From positions 85,714,712 to 85,778,711 of the forward strand of contig CM026404.1 in assembly GCA_014843695.1 (NCBI GenBank): a stretch of 64,000 bases of DNA. The letters are read 5' to 3'. Positions 9,779-20,972 of this stretch are shown one piece after another. The stretch comes from Archivesica marissinica. Taxonomy: Eukaryota > Mollusca > Bivalvia > Venerida > Vesicomyidae. The position numbers and the translations under genes were made by a program. Numbering within the stretch: the stretch's first letter is position 1; each line of letters begins with the position of its first letter. The notes below the pieces were generated by a model, which was not told where the DNA came from, ran no database searches, and worked only from the letters and a program-made list of their open reading frames with translations.

Positions 9779-10824
9779 AAGAAAATGCTATACATAGTTT
9801 TTCATTTAAATGACTGTCGTTTGTATGGAGATACAATAGTATATTAACCTAAATCTCTATGAAGGAAAGGGTGACCTGTCATATGCATAGTTTGAGCCAA
9901 ATGGTAAGGGGACCTATATACACAGTTCGCCATTTAAGGCAAGCATAAGGATACAGTTCGCCATTTAAGGTAAGCATAAGGGTACCTACGTCCTAGCTGT
10001 TATATACTTAATCTGCCATTTAAGGGTACCTGTCATATATACATAGTTCTCTAGTTAAAGGCCTGCAGTTTGACCCCGTCCAATTGTAAAGATTTATACT
10101 TTACTACCTGTTCCATGTGATTAGTGGCTTGTATCAACAATGTAGCAGTACATTCAGTATAATTTGGCGTATGTAGGTATTTTCTAACGGTTAATATGCA
10201 CGATCACTCTGTGAGCTGAGAATTAGTCAAAATGAGGCCCTGACAATTTAAGTAAACGTATATTATTGATTGTAAAGAAAATTGATAGTTATGAGTATTC
10301 AAACTACATAATCCAGATCAGCCCAGGGACATAGATTACATGTTATGTAGGTGCCTCATCAGCCGTAGCGTAATCACTGAGACTGATAATTTGTATGCAT
10401 GTATATAATATATGTGTATGGGCCGGAGGCCTTGAATTACGAATAAACTGTTAAACTGATCAGGATCTATGTTGTTTGTAAGGTCGGAGTTTCGTCACTT
10501 TCATATTCTGTTCTGTCACTTTCATGTATCATCTGGTTTAAAAAGGCCGCCAGATTATATGTATGTATATAATATGTATGTATTTATATGAATAAACTAT
10601 ATGTGTTCGTTATATGGTAACCTTCATACTTCATTTAATTATATATCTACAGTATTATTCGCAAGTTTTCTGTTATATTTTAAATATTTCTCTGTGTCAG
10701 TGTGTGTTTACCGATATTGATGCTACATAATAATCACAGTGAATGCTATGAGTACATGTATAATATTATAATTATAATCTCTTGAACATACGAGTATTAC
10801 ACATATTCTGCCGATTTCTACAAG
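9779..10824. other. Spacer with short degenerate repeats, upstream of the 164-aa gene
   Basis: Contains imperfect copies of ACAGTTCGCCATTTAAGG (about 9920-9975), a reversed 28-bp unit related to array O (9827-9862), and a short M1/M2-like fragment (CTGATCAGGATCTATGTTG, about 10455). AT-rich TATA-like stretches occur at 10560-10600 and 10755-10775, but no promoter can be assigned. Confidence 0.5.
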
Positions 10825-11319
10825 ATGCCATTGAGTAAAATAACAATGTATGTAACTGATGAGCAGAGAAAAGAATTGCTGACTTTCTTGCAAAATAAGA
10901 ACTGGGACGTAGAGATGGAAATAGAAGAAACAGCCACCGCCATGCCCGTTGCAGAGGCTGCTTACGTACCTCCCCCTATGCCTCAGCATGCTGAAGGTGT
11001 TGCTGAGTGTCCACTGTGCTTGTGTTCCCCTTGCATAATAAATGAACAGAACAAACAACTTTGGTGGCCTGCTAATAATCGTCCACCACATAATCTAAAT
11101 TCACATGAGAGAAAGCTTCTATACAGGAGGTTTTGGGCAATGCTATATAATTGTGGCGCATGGAAAGATGTCAGATATATAGAGAGAAAAGTAGCGGCTA
11201 GAAGAGGAGACTGTACTTGGCATAAGAGGGAACTGATGCCTGAATGTGTGGTACAGCAATGCAGGAACTGGCTGCCTAACCCGCGCAACCAGCCTTATTT
11301 GGGCCATAAGTGGAGTTGA
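10825..11319 (+). CDS. Intact single-exon small protein (164 aa), Cys/Trp-rich, unknown function
   Basis: This is the only long frame in the window with non-repetitive, protein-like composition. The start at 10825 has A at -3 and the frame closes with TGA at 11317-11319. Residues 1-35 are mixed, with an acidic stretch at about 30-36 (EMEIEE). Residues 36-60 are Ala/Pro-rich. A Cys cluster (CPLCLCSPC) follows at about 62-70. The C-terminal half is basic and aromatic: a LYRRFW segment, a WHKRELMPECVV segment and a terminal PNPRNQPYLGHKW. From memory this layout resembles an uncharacterised family of short metazoan proteins, and is distantly reminiscent of the intracellular domain of P2X7-type receptors (basic patch, then MP-C-V, then P-Y-G). 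No transmembrane segment or signal peptide is visible. No intron is needed. An AATAAA at about 11647-11652 could serve as poly(A) signal. Alternatives are a retrocopy or an exapted transposon gene. That it codes is fairly likely; the family link is weak. Confidence 0.6.
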   Translation: MPLSKITMYVTDEQRKELLTFLQNKNWDVEMEIEETATAMPVAEAAYVPPPMPQHAEGVAECPLCLCSPCIINEQNKQLWWPANNRPPHNLNSHERKLLYRRFWAMLYNCGAWKDVRYIERKVAARRGDCTWHKRELMPECVVQQCRNWLPNPRNQPYLGHKWS

Positions 11320-11471
11320 ATTGTTTATACCAGTTGTAAGTACTATAAAAATACAGAACTTCAATTTCAGCAATTTATAACCTCTGATATGTACGTGGGT
11401 CATAATAGATATAAGTGGTGCTCATGTATTAGATGTATACCATGCAGGGCCTCGCATGTGGCAAATACGAT

Positions 11472-11559
11472 GTGCGTCGACCGTCAGATTTGTACCGCTA
11501 TTCCTCGTGTGTTTAGTGCGTCGACCGTCAGATTTGTACCGCTATTCCTCGTGTGTTTA
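11472..11559. repeat. 44-bp tandem duplication (2 copies)
   Basis: GTGCGTCGACCGTCAGATTT with TGTACCGCTATTCCTCGTGT is present twice, 44 bp apart (11472 and 11516), with no visible difference, indicating a young event. Confidence 0.85.
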
Positions 11560-11725
11560 AGGTCAAATATAGGTCAACCTGCAGACCTTTAAGGCAAATA
11601 GTAGATGACCTTTCATAATATATACTCTGTCAAAATAGGCCAGAAAAATAAATACCTGTGTTTACTGTTTCATGCAAGACAAAAATAGGGCCGGGCTGTA
11701 GGGATTTTTTTACCCATACATACTC

Positions 11726-12029
11726 CAGGGTTCATTCTAGGTCAGAAGTTTTGGGAGAAGTGAGAAAGCGTGCGCTTCCTTAAATGGTGTTCTTTAATAT
11801 ACTTTTGAAAAATAGGGTTAAAATGCACAGTACAACAACCATTAAATACAACATTTGAATAGAAGGCGTGCTTTATAATGGGCCAGTGTATCTTACTAGA
11901 CAAAATTTTGTTTGAAAATCGTAAAAACCAAAAAATGTTTGGGTTTTTTTTAGGGAGAAGTGGGGCCCCCAGAGGTCAGGGTCCCTAGGGCGACAATTTC
12001 GCCCACATCGCCCTCTAAAATGTTCCCTG
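11726..12029. mobile_element. CAGGG-ended MITE M5
   Basis: Ends CAGGGTTCATTC and AAATGTTCCCTG. The body is collinear with 3014-3328. No clear target duplication at this copy. Confidence 0.65.
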
Positions 12030-12857
12030 ATCTCTCTAGGGCACAGAAAAATGTGCAAACAAAATTTTGAATTTTTTTAAACTTAATACAAAAAATCAGG
12101 GTTGGGGATGGGTGTGTAAAAAACCGGGTTGGTCAGGAAACTGTAAACACAGGGTGTGTGTTTTATTTGGCCTAAAAGAACAATTACCGTAACAATATCA
12201 GACTGCTTCACTACCGCTAATAATATATTATTACACATTCCTGTATTGTTTTTAATTAATTAAATAGTAAAAATGTTGCTAACTTAATTATACGCCATGC
12301 TACTGTTGTTTGATGTAGTGACCTGTCACAATGGTTCAACTATCATGGTCGACTGTTGTTAAAGTGTCATGTGGACACGACATCATCGTACCTTCTGCTT
12401 AATAATGATTGTTAATTAGGTCAACATTTTACCTTACTGTTTGTCACTCATTAGAGATATAGATGTCTATGTACTTGGGTGGATCATGTTTTATATATAT
12501 ATTGATTCCATGTTGGTGTTCACTATATAAGGGTGTTATTTACATAGATAATTGCTTCTAGATAGCTGCTATACACTTTCATTTGATGCTGTTTTGTGTA
12601 ACAGATCTAGATTGACATTTGAAAAGCAGGCAACATGTAGCACAAGTTCTTGGATAATTACTTAAATGGAGTAACTAGCACAGCCGGAAACTGTAGTCAA
12701 CTTCGGATTGGAATAATTATTAGACAGTATTTCTGGTAAGAGACTTAAATTACTTGGTCTCCCATTGTGAATTATTTTGTGATTGTTTTGAGACCCTCGG
12801 CCAGTATTTGTTACGGTCAGCATACGTGGGTTTCTTTCATCATGGGAGGTGGGGGAT
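12030..12857. other. No gene seen
   Basis: About 830 bp of unique AT-rich sequence. No splice-bounded exon or RNA gene was recognised. Confidence 0.5.
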
Positions 12858-13028
12858 GTATTGTTTCGCTGGCTTAGCCGTCGTACAATGTAAGTAGTTA
12901 ACCAGTACTAAGCAATGTGTGCAAGGTACCTTGCTGAAGGACACTACACATTATGCGGACTGACCCGATTATCGAACCCCGGAACCTGATTAGTCGAAAT
13001 CCTACGCTCTACCACTGGATCACGGATG
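12858..13028 (-). mobile_element. SINE family E copy, reverse
   Basis: Inverse of the element at 24893: GGCTTAGCCG, TTAACCAGTACTAAGCAATG, TATCGAACCCCGG and a head ending GCTCTACCACTGGATCACGG. Confidence 0.65.
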
Positions 13029-13300
13029 CAGAGATTATTAGAAACAAAGACTAATGGTATTATAAGAAAAGACTAATGGTCTAGAGCTTGTATGTACACA
13101 TAAGCATCCATTTGTGTGAATTTCCATCCGTCCGTCTCTCAAAAAGTTTGTCTTGATGAGATCTCATAAGCCTTTTGTTGGGTTTCAACAAGACTTGGAG
13201 GGAATGGGCAGTACGAAGTCTAGTTGTGCATGACATAATCGTGTTCTGCTCGGCCCATATATGATGAAGCTACACCTCTTGAAAGCAAATGTATGGAATA

Positions 13301-15695
13301 AAGATAGCACTGACTCACTGGTCTGCTAATCCAACCCTTTGCCAAATTTCAGTGATGCTAGCGATAGTGCTGACTCGCTGTTCTGCTAATCCAACCCGTT
13401 GCCAGATTTCAGTGATGCTAACAATAGCGCTGACCCGCTGTTCTGCTAATCCAACCAGTTGCCAGATTTCAGTGATGCTAATGATAGCGCTGACCCGCTG
13501 TTCTGCTAATCCAACCCGTTGCCAGATTTCAGTGATGCTAACGATAGTGCTGACCCGCTGTTCTGCTAATCCAACCCGTTGCCAGACTTCAGTGATGCTA
13601 ACGATAGCGCTGACCTGTTGGTCTGCTAATCCAACCCGTTGCCAGATTTCAGTGATGCTAACGATAGCGCTGACCCATTGTTCTGCTAATCCAACCCGTT
13701 GCCAGATTTCAGTGATGCTAACGATAGCGCTGACCCATTGTTCTGCTAATCCAACCTGTTGCCAGATTTCAGTGATGCTAACGATAGCGCTGACCCATTG
13801 TTCTGCTAATCCAACCCGTTGCCAGATTTCAGTGATGCTAATGATAGCGCTGACCCGCTGTTCTGCTAATCCAGCCCTTTGCCAGACTTCAGTGATGCTA
13901 ATGATAGCGCTGACCCATTGGTCTGCTAATCCAACCTGTTGCCAGATTTCAGTGATGCTAACGATAGCGCTGACCCGCTGTTCTGCTAATCCAACCTGTT
14001 GCCAGATTTCAATGATGCTAACGATAGCGCTGACCTGTTGGTCTGCTAATCCAACCCATTGCCAGATTTCAGTGATGCTAACGATAGCGCTGACCCATTG
14101 TTCTGCTAATCCAACCCATTGCCAGACTTCAGTGATGCTAACAATAGCGCTGACCCACTGTTCTGCTAATCCAACCCTTTGCCAGACTTCAGTGCTGCTA
14201 ATGATAGCGCTGACCTGTTGGTCTGCTAATCCAACCCATTGCCAGATTTCAGTGATGCTAACGATAGCGCTGACCCGTTGGTCTGCTAATCCAACCCGTT
14301 GCCAGATTTCAGTGATGCTAATGATAGTGCTGACACGTTGGTCTGCTAATCCAATCAGTTGCCAGACTTCAGTGATGCTAATGATAGCGCTGACCCGTTG
14401 GTCTGCTAATCCAACCTGTTGCCAGATTTCAGTGATGCTAACGATAGCGCTGACCCACTGTTCTGCTAATCCAACCAGTTGCCAGATTTCATTGATGCTA
14501 ACGATAGCGCTGACACGTTGGTCTGCTAATCCAATCAGTTGCCAGACTTCAGTGATGCTAACGATAGCACTGACCCGCTGTTCTGCTAATCCAGCCTTTT
14601 GCCATACTTCAGTGATGCTAATGATAGCGCTGACCCATTGGTCTGCTAATCCAACCTGTTGCCAGATTTCAGTGATGCTAACGATAGCGCTGACCCGTTG
14701 GTCTGCTAATCCAACCCTTTGCCAGATTTCAGTGATGCTAATGATAGCGCTGACCCGTTGGTCTGCTAATCCAACCAGTTGCCAGATTTCAGTGATGCTA
14801 ACGATAGCGCTGACCCATTGGTCTGCTAATCCAACCCTTTGCCAGACTTCAGTGATGCTAACGATAGCGCTGACCCGCTGTTTTGCTAATCCAACCCTTT
14901 GCCAGACTTCAGTGATGCTAACAATAGCGCTGACCCGCTGTTCTGCTAATCCAACCCTTTGCCAGACTTCAGTGATGCTAATGATAGCGCTGACCCATTG
15001 GTCTGCTAATCCAACCTGTTGCCAGATTTCAGTGATGCTAATGATAGCGCTGACCCGCTGTTCTGCTAATCTAACCTGTTGCCAGATTTCAATGATGCTA
15101 ACGATAGTGCTGACCCGCTGTTCTGCTAATCCAACCCGTTGCCAGACTTCAGTGATGCTAACGATAGCGCTGACCTGTTGGTCTGCTAATCCAACCCGTT
15201 GCCAGACTTCAGTGATGCTAACGATAGCGCTGACACGTTGGTCTGCTAATCCAATCAGTTGCCAGACTTCAGTGATGCTAACGATAGCGCTGACCCGCTG
15301 TTCTGCTAATCCAACCCTTTGCCAGACTTCAGTGATGCTAACGATAGCGCTGACCCGCTGTTCTGCTAATCCAACCCTTTGCCAGATTTCAGTGATGCTA
15401 ACGATAGCACTGACACGTTGGTCTGCTAATCCAACCCTTTGCCAGATTTCAGTGATGCTAATGATAGCACTGACCCGCTGTTCTGCTAATCCAACCAGTT
15501 GCCAGATTTCAGTGATGCTAACGATAGCGCTGACCCGCTGTTCTGCTAATCCAACCAGTTGCCAGATTTCATTGATGCTAACGATAGCGCTGACACGTTG
15601 GTCTGCTAATCCAATCAGTTGCCAGACTTCAATGATGCTAACGATAGCGCTGACCCGCTGTTCTGCTAATCCAACCCGTTGCCAGATTTCAATGA
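13301..15695. repeat. 60-bp tandem array G, ~40 copies
   Basis: Strict 60-bp period. Each unit contains CTGACCCGCTGTTCTGCTAA, CCAACCCGTTGCCAGATTTC and AGTGATGCTAACGATAGCG. Variation is confined to a few positions (CGCTGTT/CGTTGGT, CCCGTT/CCAGTT/CCCTTT, GATTTC/GACTTC, ACGATA/ATGATA). Because 60 is a multiple of 3 and no stop occurs, an 819-codon frame is open. No coding role is inferred. Confidence 0.95.
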
Positions 15696-15744
15696 GGCTT
15701 ACCCTCTATGATCGGTACCCAGAATTAGTTTATACCAATTTATT

Positions 15745-15965
15745 TTAGCTCAATTGCGAAACAAGTTCTTACAGCTTATATTAATCACTTTCGACACCTT
15801 ATTCCTGATGGAATCCATCGCCATGAGGGAGAGAGAATAGGCAATGTGGAATTTAAATGCCTTGCTTGCCTAATGGCACAATCGTAACGGCTCCAGTGGG
15901 GCTCGAACTCCGGGCCTTTCGCACCTGAAGCGAACGCAATACCACTGCGCTATCACGATCGCTCG
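15745..15965 (-). mobile_element. SINE family C copy, reverse
   Basis: Reads backwards from AATTGCGAAACAAGTTCTTA through GAGGGAGAGAGAATAG and GGCTCCAGTGGGGCTCGAAC to the head CCACTGCGCTATCACGA. Confidence 0.75.
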
Positions 15966-16079
15966 GTGCATTTCCAGATATGAACAATACTATGCTTGAA
16001 GAGATTGATCAGTACCCCCCCCCCACCCCAAATTCATATAATGCTCATAATGATCATGTTGGAGGTTATGATAAGAGCA

Positions 16080-17200
16080 TCTCTGGTTGGAGGCAATTTT
16101 CGATATTAAGCACATCTCTCATTGGAGGCTATTTTGGTATAATGTACATATTTGGTTGGAGGGTAGTTTGATATATGCACATATTTGGTTGGAGGGTAGT
16201 TTGATATAATGCACATATTTGGTTGTAGGGTAGTTTGATATAATGCACATATTTGGTTGTAGGGTAGTTTGGTATAATGCACATATTTGGTTGGAGGGTA
16301 GTTTGATATAATGCACATATTTGGTTGGAGGGTAGTTTGGTATAATGCACATATTTGGTTGGAGGGTAGTTTGGTATAATGCACATATATGGTTGGAGGG
16401 TAGTTTGATATAATGCACATATTTGGTTAGAGGGTAGTTTGATATAATGCACATATTTGGTTAGAGGGTAGTTTGATATAATGCACATATTTGGTTGGAG
16501 GGTAGTTTGGTATAATGCACATATTTGGTTAGAGGGTAGTTTGGTATAATGCACATATTTGGTTGTAGGGTAGTTTGATATAATGCACATATTTGGTTGG
16601 AGGTTAGTTTGGTATAATGCACATATTTGGTTGGAGGGTAGTTTGGTATAATGCACATATTTGGTTGGAGGGTAGTTTGGTATAATGCACATATTTGGTT
16701 GGAGGGTAGTTTGGTATAATGCACATATATGGTTGGAGGGTAGTTTGATATAATGCACATATTTGGTTAGAGGGTAGTTTGATATAATGCACATATTTGG
16801 TTAGAGGGTAGTTTGATATAATGCACATATTTGGTTGGAGGGTAGTTTGGTATAATGCACATATTTGGTTAGAGGGTAGTTTGGTATAATGCACATATTT
16901 GGTTGTAGGGTAGTTTGATATAATGCACATATTTGGTTGGAGGTTAGTTTGGTATAATGCACATATTTGGTTGGAGGGTAGTTTGGTATAATGCACATAT
17001 TTGGTTGGAGGGTAGTTTGATATAATGCACATATTTGGTTGGAGGGTAGTTTGGTATAATGCACATATTTGGTTGGAGGGTAGTTTGGTATAATGCACAT
17101 ATTTGGTTGGAGGGTAGTTTGGTATAATGCACATATTTGGTTGGAGGGCAGATTGATTTAATGCACATATTTGGGTTGAAGTTATTTTTGCTATATAGCA
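16080..17200. repeat. 34-bp tandem array H, ~31 copies, with 340-bp higher-order repeat
   Basis: Unit: GGTAGTTTGGTATAATGCAC then ATATTTGGTTGGAG. Variants (TATATGG, GGTTAGAG, GGTTGTAG, GGAGGTTAG) recur in the same order 340 bp apart; for example, GCACATATAT occurs at 16381 and 16721. Confidence 0.92.
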
Positions 17201-17221
17201 CATGATCTCTCACTTGAGGCT

Positions 17222-17468
17222 AAAGAATAAATTTTCTTTATTTTACAATGATTGCGAAACAAGCTGCAAGAACTATCTATTAATTACTCTCGTTGGCGCT
17301 GATGATGGCGTATTTGTGGTCATTCGTGTGGGAGGAAACCTGAATACCCGGAGAAAACCCACCTGTCTGATCTGGCGACCACCATCTCACATATTTCTTG
17401 GTCCGGGGATCGAACCCGAGTTACATTAGTGAGAAGTGAGCGCACTAATCACTGCGCTAGTCGGACAG
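17222..17468 (-). mobile_element. SINE family D copy
   Basis: tRNA-like head on the reverse strand at the right end: A-box-like AGCGCAGTGATTAGTGCG and B box GGGTTCGATCCCCG. The body runs through CGGAGAAAACCCACCTGTC to TTTATTTTACAATGATTGCG. Confidence 0.7.
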
Positions 17469-17545
17469 CCGTGCACGTAAACGAACCAGAGGAGTTTCTG
17501 GAATGGGTCTCTGTCTGTATCATTGCACTATCCTCCAAGATATCA
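17467..17545 (+). mobile_element. SINE family B fragment
   Basis: The segment CCGTGCACGTAAACGAACC, GGAATGGGTCTCTGTCTG and TTGCACTATCCTCCAA matches the middle of SINE B. It is joined directly to a SINE D head. Confidence 0.55.
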
Positions 17546-17554
17546 TGGCCATCT

Positions 17555-17948
17555 CTTGTTGGGAGACTATTTTGATGTAATACAGCCTATTTAGATATAA
17601 TGCACAGCTCTAGTTCAAGGCTTTTGTGAGATAATGCGCATCTCTTGTTGGAGGCTAATATTATATAAAGCAAATGGTTCAAGGCTATTTTGGTATTATA
17701 ATGCACATCTCTGGTTCCAGGCTATTTTGGTATTATAATGTACATCTCTGGTTCCAGGCTATTTTGGTATTATAATGCACATCTCTGGTTCCAGGCTATT
17801 TTGGTATTATAATGCACATCTCTGGTTCCAGGCTATTTTGGTATTATAGTGCACATCTCTGGTTCCAGGCTATTTTGGTATTATAATGCACATCTCTGGT
17901 TCCAGGCTATTTTGGTATTATAATGCACATCTCTGGTTCCAGGCTATA
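17555..17948. repeat. Tandem array I, 37-bp unit, ~7 clean copies plus degenerate flank
   Basis: From 17690 the unit is TATAATGCACATCTCTGGTT then CCAGGCTATTTTGGTAT. The 17555-17690 part is degenerate. The unit shares the TATAATGCACAT-TGGTT frame with array H just upstream, so the two arrays are probably diverged relatives. Confidence 0.85.
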
Positions 17949-18336
17949 TTGGGAGATCATTGCTTGAAAACATCCAGTTTAATTGCTCAACACACTGCTG
18001 TGTTGTCTTTCTTAAAACCACTCACTTTGTTCCTTGTTTTTTCCCTTTGGCTATGTATTGACATTTCCTTAATAAACAAGAAGACAAAAATAGACATTTG
18101 TCCTGTGTTCACTACATAATTAGACCGTTAATGCTATTTTTAGGTCACATGGTGGCTTTCTTGGCAAATAAAACCAATCATTAAATGACAATAATTACCC
18201 AGTCAATACATAATTGATGGGGTGTAGCTATATGTGAGAATGGTAAGCATCGGTACTTGCTGAGATTTTTATTCAAACAAATCTTCAAACAAAAAAACCA
18301 TTGAAACCGTCTGTGAATAGAAATATTGTGTTGCTA
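17949..18336. other. No gene seen
   Basis: Unique sequence between array I and an M3 MITE with flanking duplication. No exon was recognised. Confidence 0.5.
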
Positions 18337-18724
18337 AAGACATACATGTTATTTACATATAGTAGGTGAAGATTATTGACTGATTATTGACTGAGATAGT
18401 TCTGTGACACTATTAACCCTTTCAACACCACAGACCTCTAAATTGGCTTACAAAAAAGTGTAGATCCAGATGAGCCGGCTCCGTCTCATCAGGATCTGCA
18501 CTTTTTTCAAGTAATATAACTATTTTTAGAATTCTTTTTACCCATTTTGATAAATGAACTGATCCAAATGTAATTTTGTTATTAATTTATTGGTCTAAAA
18601 ATATCATGGACCAGTCCATGTCAGTTACTTGGTGTTGAATGGGTTACAGACATACATGTTATTTACATATAGTATGTGAAGATTATTGACTGATTATTGA
18701 CTGAGATAGTTCTGTGACACTACT
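18337..18724. repeat. 78-bp direct duplication flanking an M3 MITE
   Basis: 18337-18413 and 18648-18724 are nearly identical (GACATACATGTTATTTACAT, AAGATTATTGACTGATTATT, ATAGTTCTGTGACACTA). They bracket the MITE at 18413-18647. This is far longer than a transposon target duplication, so it looks like a tandem duplication that captured the MITE. Confidence 0.85.
18413..18647. mobile_element. TTAA MITE, family M3
   Basis: Left TTAACCCTTTCAACACCACA. The right end reads GGTGTTGAATGGGTTAC, with the last base of the TTAA changed. A central foldback around AGCCGGCT is present. Confidence 0.75.
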
Positions 18725-18790
18725 AACTGAAAAACGTTTCTATTATGGGTTTGCAGCAAACATCACTCATTATAGGGCATGAGAGATGGA

Positions 18791-19343
18791 TCATGTCGGT
18801 ATAATGAGAGAATACATGTAGGTATAATGGGAGAATACATGTAGGTATAATGGGAGAATACATGTAGGTATAATGGGAGAATACATGTAGGTATAATGGG
18901 AGAATACATGTAGGTATAATGAGAGAATACATGTAGGTATAATGGGAGAATACATGTAGGTATAATGGGAGAATACATGTAGGTATAATGAGAGAATACA
19001 TGTAGGTATAATGAGAGAATACATGTAGGTATAATGAGAGAATACATGTAGGTATAATGAGAGAATACATGTAGGTATAATGGGAGAATACATGTAGGTA
19101 TAATGGGAGAATACATGTAGGTATAATGGGAGAATACATGTAGGTATAATGGGAGAATACATGTAGGTATAATGGGAGAATACATGTAGGTATAATGGGA
19201 GAATACATGTAGGTATAATGGGAGAATACATGTCGGTATAATGGGAGAATACATGTAGGTATAATGGGAGAATACATGTAGGTATAATGGGAGAATACAT
19301 GTAGGTATAATGGGAGAATACATGTAAGTATAATGGGAGAATA
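18791..19343. repeat. 23-bp tandem array J, ~24 copies
   Basis: Unit AGAATACATGTAGGTATAAT then GGG (or GAG). Both variants are interspersed. Open frames on the reverse strand are by-products. Confidence 0.95.
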
Positions 19344-19369
19344 GTTTACATGGCATTTTGCATTTCTTA

Positions 19370-19593
19370 ACCCTAAACCCATTCAACACCAAGTAACTGA
19401 CATGGACTGGTCCATGATATTTTTAGACCAATAAATTCATAAGAAGATTACATTTGGAGCAGTTCATTTATTAAAATAGGTAATTTTGTCTAATATTGTA
19501 ATATTACTGGCAAAAAGTGCAGATCCTGATGAGACATATGGATCTACATTTATTGTAAGCCTATTTAGAGGTCTGTGGTGTTGAAAGGGTTAA
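19370..19593. mobile_element. TTAA MITE, family M3 (reverse), abutting an M2 element
   Basis: CCCATTCAACACCAAGTAAC at the left. GTGTTGAAAGGGTTAA at the right ends at TTAA 19590-19593, which is also the left TTAA of the next MITE. Confidence 0.75.
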
Positions 19594-19828
19594 CCTGCCA
19601 AATAAATTGGACGGAATGTGCAAACAACGTAGATCCAGAACAGCTGTGGCATAGCGCCGCATCTGATCAGGATCTATGTTGTTTGCTATTCAGACAAGTG
19701 TTTTAGCTCCACTGTCCCGATAGCAAACATTATAGACCCTGATCAGACGGCATGTTCTGTGTTGTCTGATATGGCTTTATACTGTTTGCAAAAGTGACTT
19801 TAGTTGTAATTGGCAGGTTACGGGTTAA
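19590..19828. mobile_element. TTAA MITE, family M2, full copy
   Basis: TTAA at 19590-19593 and 19825-19828. Ends CCTGCCAAATAAATTGGACG and GTAATTGGCAGGTTACGGG (partly inverted). The interior has CTGATCAGGATCTATGTTG and its inverse. Confidence 0.75.
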
Positions 19829-20110
19829 ATTGGGGTCATCGACGAAGTACAAAATTAAATCGCTGATTGAAGGCAATGAGATTCAGATCTGATATTAATA
19901 TACAGACCCCTAGATTCTATTTTAATAGTCATGTGGATATTTACTGTATTTATCAATGTATAGCACGCACTTACATTTTGGCACAAACTTGGGGGGGGAA
20001 TGGAGTTCCGATGTATAACGCGCACATGGAAATACCAATTCCACATGTTTGGGCACCGCAACCAAGCCAGTACGAGTATTCACCAGAATGGTGTCAGTAC
20101 TATATCAGAA
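19829..20110. other. No gene seen
   Basis: Unique sequence containing a G9 run near 19990. No exon assigned. Confidence 0.45.
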
Positions 20111-20972
20111 GTTTGTTTTGGGTTGTCTCCCTTGCATCATTAATTCAGCTTCTGACAATATCATGCAGAATCATATACATGTGTTTGTTATTGGTTGCCC
20201 TGCCCCCCTTGCATCATTAATTCAGCTTCTGACAATATCATGCAGAATTATATACATGTGTTTGTTATTGGTTGTCCCCCTTGCATCATTAATTCAGCTT
20301 CTGACAATATCATGCAGAATCATATATATGTGTTTGTTATTGGTTGTCCCCCTTGCATCATTAGTTCAGCTTCGGACAATATCATGCAGAATTATATACC
20401 TGTGTTTGTTATTGGTTGTTTCCCTTGCATCATTAGTTCAGCTTCTGACAATATCATGCAGAATCTTATTCCTGTGTTTGTTATTGGTTGTCTCCCTTGC
20501 ATCATTAGTTCAGCTTCTGACAATATCATGCATAATCTTATTCCTGTGTTTGTTATTGGTTGTCTCCCTTGCATCATTAGTTCAGCTTCTGACAATATCA
20601 TGCAGAATCTTATTCCTGTGTTTGTTATTGGTTGTCTCCCTTGCATCATTAGTTCAGCTTCTGACAATATCATGCAGAATCTTATTCCTGTGTTTGTTAT
20701 TGGTTGTCCCCCTTGCATCATTAATTCAGCTTCTGACAATATCATGCAGAATCTTATATATGTGTTTGTTATTGGTTGTTTCCCTTGCATCATTAATTCA
20801 GCTTCTGACAATATCATGCAGAATCTTATATATGTGTTAGTTATTGGTTGTTTCCCTTGCATCATTAATTCAGCTTCTGACAATATCATGCAGAATCTTA
20901 TATATGTGTTTGTTATTGGTTGTTTCCCTTGCATCATTAATTCAGCTTCGGACAATATCATGCAGAATCTGA
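20111..20972. repeat. 72-bp tandem array K, 12 copies
   Basis: Unit parts: TTGTTTCCCTTGCATCATTA, ATTCAGCTTCTGACAATATC, ATGCAGAATCTTATATATG and TGTTTGTTATTGG. Inner copies share the variant TTATTCCTG. Period divisible by 3, hence open frames on both strands. Confidence 0.95.

Noticed and set aside
13289..15748. 819-codon forward frame
   Set aside because: 60-bp satellite read in one stop-free frame. Composition is unlike any known protein, no splice or promoter support. Kept only as a finding to test.
16080..19343. Centromeric or telomeric satellite
   Set aside because: Arrays are short, diverse and interleaved with transposons and a gene; no telomere hexamer array is present.
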